Shown here: piece after piece, positions 1 to 11,750 of the stretch | Numbering within the stretch: the stretch's first letter is position 1 | Layout of the letters: every line of letters starts with the position of its first letter | Assembly: GCA_037501455.1 (NCBI GenBank) | Contig: CM074857.1 | Location: 109,029,501-109,093,500, forward strand | From: Lantana camara | Taxonomy: Eukaryota; Streptophyta; Magnoliopsida; Lamiales; Verbenaceae | Reading direction: 5' to 3' | Length of the DNA: 64,000 bases | Position numbers and translations under genes: made by a program | The notes under the pieces: model-generated | Told to the model about the DNA's origin: nothing | The model's input: the letters and a program-made list of their open reading frames with translations, nothing else | Databases searched by the model: none

Positions 1-34
1 GACCTCCTCAGGGTTGGTTGAGTATCGAACTGCC

Positions 35-3000
35 ATGGCTTATACCAATTCAAGATCTGTAAGGTGAGTCCCTCTTACATTCCCCGTTACGTGTTTGATG
101 AAATGCCTGAGAAATTTTGGTTAACTGTTGTTTGCTCTCCCCAGATTTCAGGATGATGTTGAATTTGCAAAAATCCCTATGTCCAACTGTGAAAATATGA
201 TCAAAGTAAAATATAAAATTGATGGGGGCCGAGTAGCGGAGTCGAGCTCCAAGAATAGTGGGAAGTCATTAAAAGCCAAAGTACTGTCCCGGGTTTTTTC
301 AGAAGATTATGATAGAGTGAAGAGAAAGATATTGGATCCTCGCGGCCCCACGATTCGTAGATGGAACAAGATTTTCTTAGTAGCATGTTTAGTTTCCTTG
401 TTCGTCGACCCTCTATTCTTTTACTTGCCAACGGTGAAGAAAGATGTGTGCATAGAAATTGGATTCACTCTTGAACTTGTCCTGACAATTATAAGGTCAA
501 TAGCAGATGTATTTTACACAATTCAGATATATATTCGGTTTCGTACTGCATATGTTGCTCCCTCTTCTCGCGTCTTTGGAAGAGGAGAGCTTGTGATAGA
601 TTCCAAGAAGATAGCTTCAAGATACTTCTGGAAGTATTTCTGGCTCGATGCACTTGCAGCACTTCCTCTTCCTCAGGTTCGTCACTTGAAAAAAATGATT
701 ATATTATGTATATGTTTTATGTGATCATATAGTCTTATTATAATTGTGTGGAATTGTAGGTGTTGATTTGGATTATTATTCCTAACCTGAAGGGATCAAC
801 CATGACGAACACGAAAAATGTTCTTAGGTTCATAATTATATTCCAATATATTCCAAGACTTTTTCTTATATTTCCACTTTCCTCACAAATCGTCAAGGCT
901 ACCGGTGTTGTTACAGAGACAGCATGGGCAGGAGCTGCTTATAATTTGATCCTCTACATGTTAGCAAGCCATGTAAGTCAAATAAAAGCTTTTTTTTGCG
1001 AAATAATTATAGCCGGTGCCAATTTCCTACACTTTGTGGCATAAATTTATGATTTCCCATATTATGTGAAATAACTTGTTCTCATTTTAATTAAAGCTAA
1101 GATGTTAGATGAGGTCCGCGTTCAATAAATAGTGAATTATTTTTAGGGATAATTACTCTGACACACCCTGAAGTTCAGCCTAATTACACAAACCTCCCCT
1201 GAAGTTTTTGGTACAAAAACTTTCCCTGCATACCTTGAGGTTCAACCTAATCCATGCTATTGTAGTAATGAATTTGGGGTCAAATATTTATCAGTAATTT
1301 TCAAGGGAAGAATAAGGTATGGATAAATGATTATACATGACATTGTCCGGGTATAATATAAATTCTTTTGCATGGAGGTTTGTGATTTCCTTACCTCAGG
1401 GGAAGTTTGTGTGATTAACCTAAACCTCAAGGTATGTCAGTGTAATTATCCCCTTTTCTTTTAGTCAACCAGGTTATGTAAACGGAAAAAAAGAACTCGT
1501 TGAGTCGAAATGCCAACATTACTTTTAAAATTTCAGATTTTAGGGGCTTGTTGGTATCTTCTATCAATTGAGAGGCAAGAAGCTTGCTGGAGACATACCT
1601 GCAATCTGGAGAGTTCAACCTGTCTGTACAAATACTTCGATTGCAGAAGGGTTGCGGACAATGCAAGAAAAAGCTGGTTTTCGTCCAGCAATGTTGGAAA
1701 TCAATGCAATCCCAATACCAGCCTTTATCCTTTCGGTATCTATGGAGATGCCGTCACTTCTGATGTGACATCAGCGAAGTTTTTCAATAAGTACTTCTAC
1801 TGTCTGTGGTGGGGGTTGAAGAACCTTAGGTAAAATTTCTTCCCAAAACTATATCGTTATTTTCAAATATGTAAAAATCCTAAAACCAAAAAAATAATGC
1901 AATTTGTGTTTAATTGTGATTGTGCAGTTCTTTGGGGCAAAACCTCGGTACAACCACATATGTCGGAGAAATAAGCTTCGCCATCATCATTGCAGTTCTT
2001 GGCCTAGTTCTGTTTGCATTGCTCATCGGCAATATGCAAGTAAGCCTCAGATATACCTTAATTAAATCTTCTGTTATGCTCACTAATACTATAATTTCAG
2101 AATTTTCATTGTGTTTCATGATTCAAAATGATGTGCAGACATATCTCCAATCAACAACTGTTAGATTAGAGGAATGGAGAATCAGGAGAACCGATACCGA
2201 ACAGTGGATGCATCACAGGCAGCTGCCTCAAGAGTTAAGGCAATCTGTGCGTAAATATGATCAATATAAATGGGTAGCTACCAGAGGAGTCGACGAGGAA
2301 GCTCTTCTTCAAGGACTTCCTTTAGATCTCCGAAGAGACATCAAACGTCACCTCTGCTATGATCTTGTTCGACGGGTTAGTCAACAGATTTAATAATCTT
2401 GCTTAGTTTTTTGATCAAGATAATCTTGCACCCAATCCCCATGTTATGGCTGACTAAAATATAAAAAACAATGTGATAAAAAAAAAAAAAAATCTAAAAG
2501 AACCCCTTATATTTGAAATTTTCATGCAGCCCCATGTTTTTACTGTGTAATCTTACACTCCAACTTTATAAGAAACTTAAATAACATCATTCGTACATAT
2601 GTTCAAAAGGTCCCACTATTCGATCAAATGGACGAACGCATGCTGGACGCCATATGCGAGCGCCTCAAGCCTGCGTTGTGCACCCAAAACACATGCCTGG
2701 TGCGCGAGGGTGACCCTGTGAATGAAATGCTCTTTATAATCCGAGGGAACCTCGACTCCTACACCACCAATGGCGGTCGCACAGGTTTCTTCAACTCATG
2801 TCGCATTGGCCCGGGTGACTTCTGTGGCGAGGAGCTCTTGACGTGGGCACTCGACCCACGTCCGAGCGTCATCCTCCCGTCGTCCACCCGGACCGTGAAT
2901 GCAATCTCAGAGGTCGAGGCGTTCGCCCTGAGGGCAGAGGACCTCAAGTTCGTGGCAGGCCAGTTCAGGAGGCTCCACAGCAAGCAGCTGAGGCACAAGT

Positions 3001-3323
3001 TTAGGTTCTACTCCCACCAATGGCGTGCATGGGCCGCCTGTTTCATACAAGCGGCCTGGCGGCGCTACAAGAAGAGGAAGAGCGCTGCGGAGCTCAGGGC
3101 TTTGGAGGCTGAGATGGAGGAGGAAGAGGAGATGGTGGGAGGGGCGGGTGGAGGTGATGCGGAGAGAGAAGGTGGTGGGGGTGGGAGTGGTTGGTCGGTT
3201 TACGCGGCGAGGTTGGCTAAGAGTAGGAGAGGGGCCCACAAGCATAGGGATTCAGATAGCGGGGCAGTGAGCTCGTTGCAGAAGCCGGCAGAGCCAGATT
3301 TTTCGTCGGTGGACGACGAGTGA
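35..3323 (+). CDS. Cyclic nucleotide-gated ion channel (CNGC, group I-like), 7 exons
   Basis: I read exons at 35-63, 145-676, 760-972, 1537-1829, 1928-2039, 2139-2375 and 2610-3323. All introns are GT-AG, and the joined length of 2130 nt gives an open 709-residue protein, usual for plant CNGCs. The ATG at 35 is chosen because exon 1 joins exon 2 to give the N-terminal VRFQDD motif typical of this family. S1 lies near residues 83-105, S2 119-141, S4 about 207-230 and S5 about 241-268. The pore carries GQN at 359-361, followed by S6. The C-terminal part has a C-linker (394-472), a cyclic nucleotide-binding domain with phosphate-binding cassette GDFCGEEL (541-548) and an IQ calmodulin motif (617-629). 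The tail is acidic and then glycine-rich. By family knowledge it is a membrane cation channel regulated by calmodulin. It resembles the CNGC1/10/13 group; the exact member is not assigned. The promoter lies outside the window. Confidence 0.93.
1145..1454. mobile_element. Foldback MITE-like element in CNGC intron 3
   Basis: The two ends are inverted copies of each other over about 58 bp at roughly 80% identity: AGGGATAATTAC at the left and GTAATTATCCCCT at the right. The element is about 310 bp and has no coding capacity. It lies wholly inside intron 3 (973-1536) and does not touch a splice site. No clear TSD stands out from the flanking T-rich sequence. Confidence 0.7.
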
Positions 3324-4123
3324 TTTTTGATGAGTATATATAGGGTTTGGAGGTGGATTATCATGAAAGTTTTACGTGTAAAGGATGAATGATGTATGAA
3401 TTGTTGGAGACTATCCTTCTTAAACCGATGTTGAGATGAGGAACTGTCACAGGTGAAAAGAGCATTAAGCACGATGCTTCTTTGTTTATGGCCAAATGAA
3501 TGAGAGTATAGGAAATTAGTCACTAATACTTGGATAATCATGATAATAAAAAGAATATATTAGACATTTCATATTAAGGAAATTCGGGTAATACTAATTT
3601 AAAAGAGAATCCTTATATCTCTGGGTCAATCAAGACAAGGAAATCTAACCGTATTCTTAAGGTTTACTGGCTTCAAGATTCAGTTCCAACCATCTCTAAA
3701 CTTAGTCATTAGCCAATCAGACTTAATTTTTTTCCCCCCCAAAAATGGTCAACGCGACCGTGGGAATATCACCGTTGCCCCCACCTCATATAAAACCAAC
3801 CGAAATCAGCGTACATACAATGAGACATAATCTAAATGTCGAAGAGAGAGATTGAGCAAAAGTGCCCGATAGATCTAAAATGAGAAATAGGCAGTAGATG
3901 GGCACTATTAGTTAAGCTAAAATTCAAGTCCCTATTAAATACACATCGAATCTAACGAATTATTCGTTAGTCGTAATTGGCGCCCAGTCATCGGGGCTAT
4001 AGCAAGGGTTGTCAGCGTAAATCTTTACTTGCAACAAATAATCGCACCCATGTCGATAGTATCTTCAGGACTATTTAAATGGTTCGGCCGAATCTGTTAA
4101 CATATACATAACTGAGGCCGTCA
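3324..4123. other. CNGC 3' flank, no gene seen
   Basis: AT-rich sequence between the channel gene and the first hAT element. It should contain the 3' UTR. I see no open frame with recognisable similarity and no repeat structure. Confidence 0.6.
3545..3550 (+). terminator. Possible polyadenylation signal of the CNGC gene
   Basis: AATAAA lies 222 bp past the CNGC stop codon and is the first canonical hexamer noticed downstream. Plant poly(A) signals are degenerate, so this is only a candidate. Confidence 0.35.
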
Positions 4124-4131
4124 ATTGCATA

Positions 4132-4169
4132 CACTGGCGGAGCCAGTTAAGGCCAAGGGGGGCTTCCGC

Positions 4170-4200
<31 letters not shown>

Positions 4201-4954
4201 ACCTCACCCCACCCAATTCCATTAACCCCCTCAAATTTAATTTTTAAAATATATAAATTGAAAATAAATAAATTAATATTTTTAAAAGTATACAATTTAT
4301 TAGCTATTATATATAATAAATGTTATATTTATATATTATATTAGATATAATTCGTGAAAACTTTGTTATGATCTGTCACTTTATGAAAAAATCAATTGTA
4401 TTGTGTTTTTAAATAAAAGAAAATTAGTGTAATGTATCTTATTATATATATAATGTATCATATAATATTAGAGAGATAAAAATATCATATCACATCGGTA
4501 ATTCTAATCAAAACCTAACTCTGTCAAATTAATATCATAAAAAACTCTAATTTTCAATACATATTATTTTAATAAAATATTGTGAATTCGAATCTTAATT
4601 TCGAATATAAAAAACTTAATAGTTTTTTTTTTTTATTTAACTGTTTATATTTTAACTTACCTAGCTATAATTTACCAAAAGGATTAATTACTACACTCTC
4701 GATAGTGGATATTATAATCCCGAAATAAATTTTAGTTTTTTTTTAAAAAATAAGGGACCATATTAGTATCTGTACGTGAAGACTTTAATTTTGAAAAAAA
4801 ATGGTGGGAGCAAATTGAAAGGAATACGAATCGTCGAAAACAATTATAATATATGAATTGTAGTGTCAAGTTATTATTATTTTTTTAATATATTGAGATT
4901 TGAGACCTAGGAATTTTCAGCCTCGGTTAATAAAAATTCCTGGATCCGCCCCTG
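4132..4954. mobile_element. Non-autonomous hAT-like element, copy 1 (823 bp)
   Basis: A perfect 8-bp TSD, ATTGCATA, flanks the element at 4124-4131 and 4955-4962. The termini are imperfect inverted repeats: CACTGGCGGAGCC at the left and GGATCCGCCCCTG at the right. An 8-bp TSD is the hAT superfamily hallmark. The interior is AT-rich and non-coding, so it would depend on a transposase supplied elsewhere. A related copy lies at 5926-6778. Confidence 0.85.
4173..4200 (+). repeat. Homopolymer of 28 C
   Basis: An uninterrupted run of 28 cytosines lies inside hAT copy 1, followed by further C-rich sequence. The related copy at 5926 has only short C runs at the equivalent place. Length is likely polymorphic or uncertain in the assembly. 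Confidence 0.9.
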
Positions 4955-4962
4955 ATTGCATA

Positions 4963-5458
4963 GGAGTCAGAAACTAGCCGGGTTGTGAAAACAATCAAAC
5001 CTAATTGAAACTAGTAACCCGACACACTCATTGCGTGTGCAAATAAAACTGTTATTTAAATATATCAATTAATTTTATAATTAATATATATATTTTATAA
5101 TTACTAAATTATATAAATAAATAAATAGTATAAGAAATATCATATTAATTTTTCTTATTAGTTTAAGAAAAATTAAAATATGAGGAAAAAAAAAAGAATC
5201 AAGTAAAAAGAAAAGAGAAGAATCTAAAGAGACCAAACGGTTATTATCTACCTCTCTCTCACTTAATATAATAGTATAGATAACTAAACTTAATCCTAAA
5301 ATATGGCAAAATACGTGAAAACCTCTTGCACACTTTTTTATTCAGAAACAATGTCTCTAAACGATCCCCCCATTTAACCATCTAAAACTTTTCCAAAACT
5401 TTAAAAACCGCACTCCCTCGGCTTGCGCCTGTTTTGCATGAAATTAAGAGATATCATA
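4963..5458. other. AT-rich intergenic sequence
   Basis: AT-rich DNA with no recognisable gene. A short stretch around 5025-5060 (GCGTGTGCAAA followed by TTATTTAAATATAT) resembles sequence near 56375-56430, which suggests a dispersed low-copy repeat. Confidence 0.5.
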
Positions 5459-5722
5459 TCATGGCATTGCTTCTTCCTTTTTGAGAGTCTTATCTTGGGT
5501 AAGACTCCAGGCTCTAAGCACATTTTCCCTTTCAGACAGAGCAAAAAGATGCGGAACATCAAACAACACAGAAAGCTCCATTATCCACCCGAAGACCAAA
5601 GTACTAATAGGGGTTGTAGTACTCACATAAGCTGCAGGGGAGGTTTTTGTAATATCTTGAAACCTGCTCCATTGCAGTAACATCAATAGTATTTGCTTTA
5701 AGTGTCCAAGTACCACATCCAT
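5459..5722 (-). pseudogene. Unrecognised 87-codon frame overlapping the duplicated block
   Basis: A minus-strand open frame of 87 codons whose family I do not recognise. It contains a hydrophobic stretch and ends with KEEAMP. Its upstream part falls in the block duplicated at 16721. There the same DNA reads a different frame, including EMEQVSRYYKNLPCS, and the similarity ends abruptly within this frame. This looks like a remnant of a gene exon cut by the duplication, but it may be a chance frame. Confidence 0.25.
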
Positions 5723-5925
5723 CTATATTAAAAATGGATCATCTTCTTCAAAATGACCAAATAATATAAAAACAATGTAATCAAACTTCCAAATAAATTT
5801 ACCAACATGTGAACAACCCAAGCTAATCTGCCAATATCATTCAAAAATCTTCATTGATCGGATGGTTTCTCGGTCGGTACGTAAGCAAATACATTGAAGA
5901 GAACGTACAGGAGGTTGTCGACAAT
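5633..5925. repeat. Duplicated segment, copy 1, left block
   Basis: Nearly the same sequence recurs at 16721-17031, starting at CTGCAGGGGAGGTTTTTG and running to the TCGACAAT/TCGACAGT site. Copy 1 is then interrupted by the hAT element at 5926 and resumes at 10303. The full duplicated unit is the upstream flank of the F-box gene. Confidence 0.85.
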
Positions 5926-6778
5926 CAGTGGCGGAGCTGCTCAAGGACAAGGGGGTCCTTGAGCCCCCCTCAGCCCCCATCCCTAACCCCACTAATCCCC
6001 CTAAAATTGATATTAGATTATATATAATAAATCTACAGACTATTGTAAATAATAAATGTTATATATTTTATATATTATATTAGATATAACCCAAGTTTGA
6101 CTCAAGTACGAAAAATATTAAAAGTGTGCGGTTTTTGTTATGATGCGTCGAACATTTCAGGAAAAAAATCAATGTATTATGTTTTTATGCAGGAAAAAAT
6201 TAGTATCGTATATCTTATTGTATAGATAATGTATCCTATAAGGCTAGAGGTAAAAGATATCAAATCACGTGGGTAATTCTTATAAAAATTTAATTCTGCC
6301 GAATTAATATAACAAAAAATTCTAATTTTCAACATATATTATCTTAATAAAATGTTGTTTGTTCGAATTTTAATTTCAAATATAAGACATTTAATAATTT
6401 TTTTATTCAACTGTCTATACTTTAACTTATATTTATAATTTACGGAAAAGATCAATTACTATACTCGATAGTGATAGTTGATATTTTAATCCCGAAACAT
6501 ATCCTAGTTTTTTTTTTTTTTGTTTTTTTTTAAAAAATATAGGACCATATTAATATCTATACGTGAAGACTTTAGTTTGAGAAAAAATGACGGAAACAAA
6601 TTGAAAGTTCGTCGAAAACAGTTATGATCTAGGAGTTTTAGTGTCTCATAAAAATTGTAAAAACATCTTAATGTAATTTGAATATTTTAATTAGTTTTAA
6701 ATTATTATTATTATTTTAATATATTGAGGTTCAAAAATTTTAAACCCCCACTACTCAAAAATCCTAAATCTGCATATG
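5926..6778. mobile_element. Non-autonomous hAT-like element, copy 2 (853 bp)
   Basis: Related along its length to copy 1 at 4132. The left end is CAGTGGCGGAGC and the right end is a decayed form of the same terminus. The 8-bp TSD is degraded: TCGACAAT at 5918-5925 and TCAGCTAT at 6779-6786. The paralogous empty site at about 17024-17031 reads TCGACAGT followed by CCTTATC, which supports this placement. Non-coding. Confidence 0.8.
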
Positions 6779-8728
6779 TCAGCTATGTTGGAATTCGTCA
6801 ACCCTAACACAGTGAAAATTAAAATTTTAGAGATTATAAAAACCATTTTATCGGAATTCCAAACAAGATCACATTTGATTCAAGATTTAAGATTTAAACA
6901 AAAGAAGAATCAAACACCTCTTTCGCTTCCAATTGATGGCGTCATGGCGATGATAAGAAGGTTTTCCAAAACCTATCCGGTCTCCTCCTATCCTATCTGC
7001 TTCCAAGAACTACATGCGGAATTCCCCTAAGGTACGTAGTCCACGACCCGTAATTGAACAACTATTCAATTAGCTAACTAGAACACTAATTAGATATTGA
7101 TTATCTAATAGTATTCTCAATACGATATTGAAAGATATGTGAGAGGAGAGAAAAGAGAAGACTTGGAGAGAAAGCAGAAAAGAACAATGTTTTATTTCTT
7201 CTCCCAAGTCTTACTTAAATACTTAAACCTAGGTCTAAAAGCCCTATGAGCTAGTCATGGGCTTTAATTTAATTACTAGTAATTAAATCAAAAACCTATT
7301 TTCATTTTAATTAGTGGACTTAATTTAATTACATTAATTAAATCACAAGTCCAATATCTAATTAAATTGGTGGACTTAAAAAATTAATTACTCTTAATTA
7401 AATTTCAAGCCCAATTAATTTAAATACACTTATTTAAATTAATGTTAACTCTTTAACATCTATTCTTAATAGCTTAACAATTAAGCATAAATTAATTAAT
7501 ACAATTATTAATTAGTTATCCTCTCGTACTATAAATTAAACTCTTTTAATTTGTTGATCAATCTCTATTGATCTTTAGATAATCACATTGTTCAATTCAA
7601 GTCATTGTCTGACCGCTTAGGTTCACCAATGAATAGCAGTAGGCCGACATTTTTAATGTGGTATTTTAGATAATCATTTATCTCATTGATTTAATTGAAC
7701 CCTTTAAATTAATCACTGTTTAGTTAAAACCCCATTTAATTAATCAGTACCTACAGATCATGATCGATGTCTAGTGACAAGCTCATGATCACCCATCCAA
7801 TAGGTGAATATTATGTTGTGAACCTTTCAGTCTCATGGATACCGTGAGATAAGATCCTTCTATCATCCAATCCCCGATTAGGACCTAGGGCATGGGAATG
7901 ACAGAATCCTATTAGTCCTAATGCTATGATGAATCAATTCTAATATATAGCAATTCCATTTGATCAAACACTCTAGGAAACCCATTTCCTAATTTAGATC
8001 TCACTACCTTGCACAAGGATTTAAGTGGAATGTGCTATAATAGAATTCATGGGTGATTCACTCGTTCTTCTAGACGAGCGATATATTCTATGTTGGCATC
8101 TCATATGCCCCCATATATGATTCAAACAATGCCAACATACAACCATAACGAGATTCATGGAACTCATGAATATCTAGATGCATGTCAAACATTGCCCTTA
8201 TCACTCACAGGGCATCAAGCCTCAAGTCTAAGGACCATTTAGACACTACCATAACTAGGGAACCAACCTCATCATTAAGACATAAAAGCCTTACCCCCAT
8301 TGAGGTGTTGCCATCGAGATCCTCAGTGTACTTGTTCCCTAACAAACACCCCCATACTCGTGTGAATGTCTCCACATACAATACTCATGAAACAAAGTAA
8401 CCTTTCTTAAAGGCACGTCATATGAGCAAGTCTCAACCGAGTCAAATCAGCATCCCCGTGCTTATTAGACTCTTCGACTTGGAGTTGGTTTAGGCCACGC
8501 CATAGAGACTTGTTCCATGACCTCCATCCCTATGCGAGGTCGAGTCCCGTAGCTTAATGTGACCTTAGGGTTTCATCCATACTCAAATAGTTATAATATG
8601 TAATTAATAAACTTGAATGAGATATGGTGAATTGACCACATAGAATTAAACGACTATAAAACGTTACATTTATTATTTCATTAATGTCACAAATTGCTGC
8701 TAATAAGAGTAGTTTACAAAAAGAGACC

Positions 8729-10260
8729 TGATGTATTGGTTTATTGCATGGATTTGTAGGGCAATTTTAGTTAAATTCTAGCAGTTTTAAGAACTTATAG
8801 CGTGATTTATGCTCCTTATTAGGTACCTTTCACCTTGGAGTTGAAAAGACGGAGTAAAAGCAAAACCATGCAATAAAGGGCGAAAAAAACGAGAAATTCT
8901 AGGGGACACGCCCGTGTCCCCATGGAAGAGCAAACTGAGACACGACCGTGTCTCAGTACAGAAGTGACCCTCGGATTTCAGGAGGTGACACGCCCGTGTC
9001 ACCAATGTAGAGTAATTTGTTGCACGGCCGTGACTTGGTACAGAGAGGCCTGGAGGTTTTGCACGCCCGTGTCATCAAGAAGAACAGGTTTTGACACCCC
9101 CGTGTCAAGTAAGAAAAGCGCGGATACGTTTTAATACGTGACACGGGCGTGTCACAATTTTAGGCATGAGCTTCGCACGCCCGTGTCACGGGGCGGTTTC
9201 AGATTTCGGAATTCTATATATACGCGGATTTGAGGCGGAATAAGGGAGCTTTTGGACTACGTTTTTCCCAGAAGTTCAAGAACACTCGGAGAAAGAAGAA
9301 ACACGAAGACATAGAGCTGAAGATTGATTCCAAGCACAAGACTTTATCAATTTGGTTTTATTTACTGCTTTCCGATCAAACTAATTCCTCAAGTTTTGGT
9401 TTTTCTTTATTCCAGCATAATTAGTTAGTCGCTTTAGATTCGTTTTTGGATGATTAGGTTAGAATTCAGAATTATTAATTCCGTTTTGATGTTTATGTTA
9501 GACATGAGTATTTTGAATGCAGTTCTTTTGATTTTAATGAGTTTTAATTCAAATATGAGGAACTAATCTCCTAGGGTTAGGGGGTAAGGATTATGCATCT
9601 AAGGTGTTTGAATTAATGCTCAAGTCAATTTGTGTGATTCTTTGTTAGGAAAACGGTATTGAATAAGCTGGGAATGGATTGGCCATCCATGAACATATTG
9701 TAAATTATCCGATAATCGACAGATTTAGGATAATTAAGATTGTTTTCCAAAACTTAGACGTTTGGGCTTAAAGAAATTTAACCCTGATTTCTACAACACG
9801 TATTTAGAATTCTATGCCAAGCCGCTAGGTTTTAAATACACTAATCTTGCTTCATTCGATTAATTTGGCTACTAAGTGATTGTGAGAACAACACTTGGCT
9901 TAATTAATTAGACATCTAGCCTTCGAAAGAAGCTAGGTATAACATTGTGATTAGGTTGAAGAATCATACATCCGTACTTGAGTATTGATTTGATCACAAA
10001 AGAGCATATGATTTACTTCCCGACCTGTTTTAATTAAGTGGTTAAATCTTGCGTTTATTTGTTATCTCGTGTGTTTGATTACTTATTAGTTAAGTTTAAT
10101 TTTGTCATAATAGCATAGCACCACTCTGTCAATCTTTTTCGGTCTTTAGATTAGAAATAGTCATAAAAGTGGTTGTTGAATTCCCTTCCCTGTGGATACG
10201 ATACCTTAAGTGTTGCAATCGGATTTAGAACTTACACTTGGGTTCAAGATTTGTCTATCA
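8729..10260 (+). mobile_element. Solo LTR, family C, Athila-like (1532 bp)
   Basis: It starts TGATGTATTGG, ends TTGTCTATCA, and is flanked by a perfect 5-bp TSD AGACC (8724-8728 and 10261-10265). It interrupts solo LTR A3. It carries a TATATATA box at about 9213-9222, a cluster of near-palindromic CGCCCG motifs upstream of it, and a CCCTTCCCTGTGGATACGA stretch near the 3' end that recalls Athila-type LTRs. No internal genes are present. Confidence 0.85.
8904..9190. repeat. Cluster of eight near-palindromic GACACGCCCGTGTC motifs
   Basis: Eight motifs occur within about 290 bp of LTR C, for example GACACGCCCGTGTC near 8905 and 8987 and the inverted GACACGGGCGTGTC near 9140. Arms GACACG and CGTGTC are inverted repeats around a short C-rich core. 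They sit just upstream of the LTR TATA box, where enhancer elements would be expected. The function is inferred only from position and repetition. Confidence 0.85.
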
Positions 10261-10302
10261 AGACCTAAACTATTTTGGCTCTTCCAGGGCACTACTCTAA
10301 CA

Positions 10303-10645
10303 AGATATCCTTATCATTTTTCAAGATTTTGTTTGCAAGATTACTAAAAATTAATTTATCATGTACCAAGGCAAAAGTGTCCATTAGGACAAAACTATCT
10401 AAAACGTGCTTCCATTTTTCATTTTTTTTTTCCTTTTCCAATAATAGTCCATATCTTGTTTGTAGAATCGTGATCTCACATCTTGATTTAGATTTACCCT
10501 ATACATTTAATGTTATATATCTTTAGTTACCGTTTTTTAAGTGGCATCCCCTATACTATTGGGACTCGGGAAGGGTTTGTGCCCTCCCAACTATGTCAAT
10601 GAGACTCTTAACTTATTTATTTAAAGGTGCAAATGATTACTATTA
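10303..10645. repeat. Duplicated segment, copy 1, middle block
   Basis: Continues the copy begun at 5633. Its start, ATCCTTATCATTTTTCAAG, matches 17571-17590, and the rest matches 39725-40045. Around 10345 the sequence AAAATTAATTTATCATG is the uninterrupted counterpart of the Copia insertion site at 17615-17619/39725-39729. Confidence 0.85.
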
Positions 10646-11591
10646 CGGTATGATTGGTATGATGGAATGAGGTGGGAATGGAATGAGCATTCCCACATCC
10701 ATTCCTAAACCCTTGATTGGTACAAAATGTGATTGGGAATGCTCATTACTGAGGTAATGCCCATTCCTACAAACATGGATTTATTCATTCCTTAGGTACC
10801 CCATGGAATTAGCCATTCCCTATCTTCAAAATTTATTTACTTTTTATATAATTACCACATATTTATTAAATGTATATTATATTATTATTTTTTATTATTA
10901 CAAATATTTATTCTGATGAAAATTTTATAAATTGTATTTAATATATGTAAAAATAAATATAAATATAATTATATTATATATATTATATATCTCAATATAT
11001 TATTTTGTTTACTTATAAATTCATAGATATGCATAATAGATTAAAATATTCATTAAATAAAAAATTTAACATTTATATTAAATTTAATTTAGATATCATA
11101 CATTATATTAAATATAATAAAATCATATAATCTACGTATAATTATGAAAATATTAATACTATTAATACCTTTATAATGTTTATATGTATATATAAATCAA
11201 TCAATCTCTCTCTCTCTCTCACATGCACACACACACATATATATATATATATGATTTGTGCATAAAATAAATGCCATATATATAAAACATTCGATATAAA
11301 ATAGTTACAATATATTACATATGAAAACATAATGTTGTTCAAAATAAAAAAAATTAAAAATTATATTAATATATAAAGTATTTGAATCATGTATTTAATT
11401 ATCATTATTAACAATATTATTACTTATATTTTTATTTGTGAATAATATGACCGAAATATATTTAAAATTTTTATTCAATTCCTAACTTTATTACACAACA
11501 TACCAATCATAGGAATGCTATAATAAAGTCATTCCATTTCAAAATCCATTCCTTTCCTAACTCATTCCATTCATGCATACCAATCATGCCG
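10646..11591. mobile_element. Harbinger/Tourist-like non-autonomous element (946 bp)
   Basis: Inverted termini CGGTATGATTGGTATGATGG (left) and the complement of CATACCAATCATGCCG (right) are followed inward by repeated GGAATG-type motifs. The flanks carry the 3-bp TSD TTA (10643-10645, 11592-11594), as expected for PIF/Harbinger. The interior is AT-rich and non-coding. It contains a CT/CA/TA microsatellite near 11204-11254. It lies in the F-box upstream region and is absent from the paralogous copy near 40180. Confidence 0.7.
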
Positions 11592-11715
11592 TTAAGTATT
11601 AAGTCATCGGTTTATCTCCTAATGGGCTTAATCTTGTTTACTCGTTTGAGTTAAACTTGGGCCTGTGTGAGGACCTGCGGGCGGAACATATATATATAAT
11701 AACATCGTATAGGTT
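11592..11715. repeat. Duplicated segment, copy 1, right block (F-box promoter side)
   Basis: Shares CTAATGGG, TTGTTTACTCGTTTGAG and GGCCTGTGTGAGGA with 40203-40290. Similarity is lost just after ATCGTATA, about 40 bp before the F-box start codon. The duplication therefore carried the promoter side of the gene, not the coding sequence. Confidence 0.75.
11689..11697 (+). promoter_or_regulatory. Candidate TATA box of the F-box gene
   Basis: A TATATATAA stretch lies about 55 bp upstream of the ATG at 11751, which would give a very short leader. The region is AT-rich, so this is a weak call. The paralogous copy at about 40280-40295 keeps a similar TATATATA but has no gene. Confidence 0.3.
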
Positions 11716-11750
11716 AGCCTCCACAACAATTGTTTGCAGAACTCTACAAT

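Larger units (their letters stand above)
6786..10302 (-). mobile_element. Solo LTR, family A copy A3 (about 1.98 kb, split by solo LTR C)
   Basis: On the minus strand it begins TGTTAGAGTAGTGCCC (ending at 10302) and ends in ATTCCAACA at 6786. Both ends match the other family A LTRs at 18722, 34176 and 47595. The flanks are AGCTA (6781-6785) and AGATA (10303-10307), a 5-bp TSD with one change. The LTR is interrupted at 8729-10260 by a different solo LTR; without it, the length is about 1980 bp, close to copy A2. There is no internal region, primer-binding site or second LTR, so it is a solo LTR left by LTR-LTR recombination. Confidence 0.85.

Noticed and set aside
128..144. CNGC start at about 128 (reading MFALP)
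   Set aside because: This is intron sequence with a non-ATG start; the ATG at 35 plus splicing gives the conserved N-terminus.
3940..4070. TTGGCGCC near 3977 as a retrotransposon primer-binding site
   Set aside because: Match is short, has no following GTCTGTGGG, and no LTR or gag is nearby.
8182..8400. 72-codon plus-strand frame
   Set aside because: Lies inside solo LTR A3, antisense to it; the corresponding part of other family A LTRs is not open.
8904..9190. Possible CRISPR-like array of short palindromes
   Set aside because: Spacing is irregular, motifs vary, the sequence sits inside a plant LTR with a TSD, and plants have no CRISPR.
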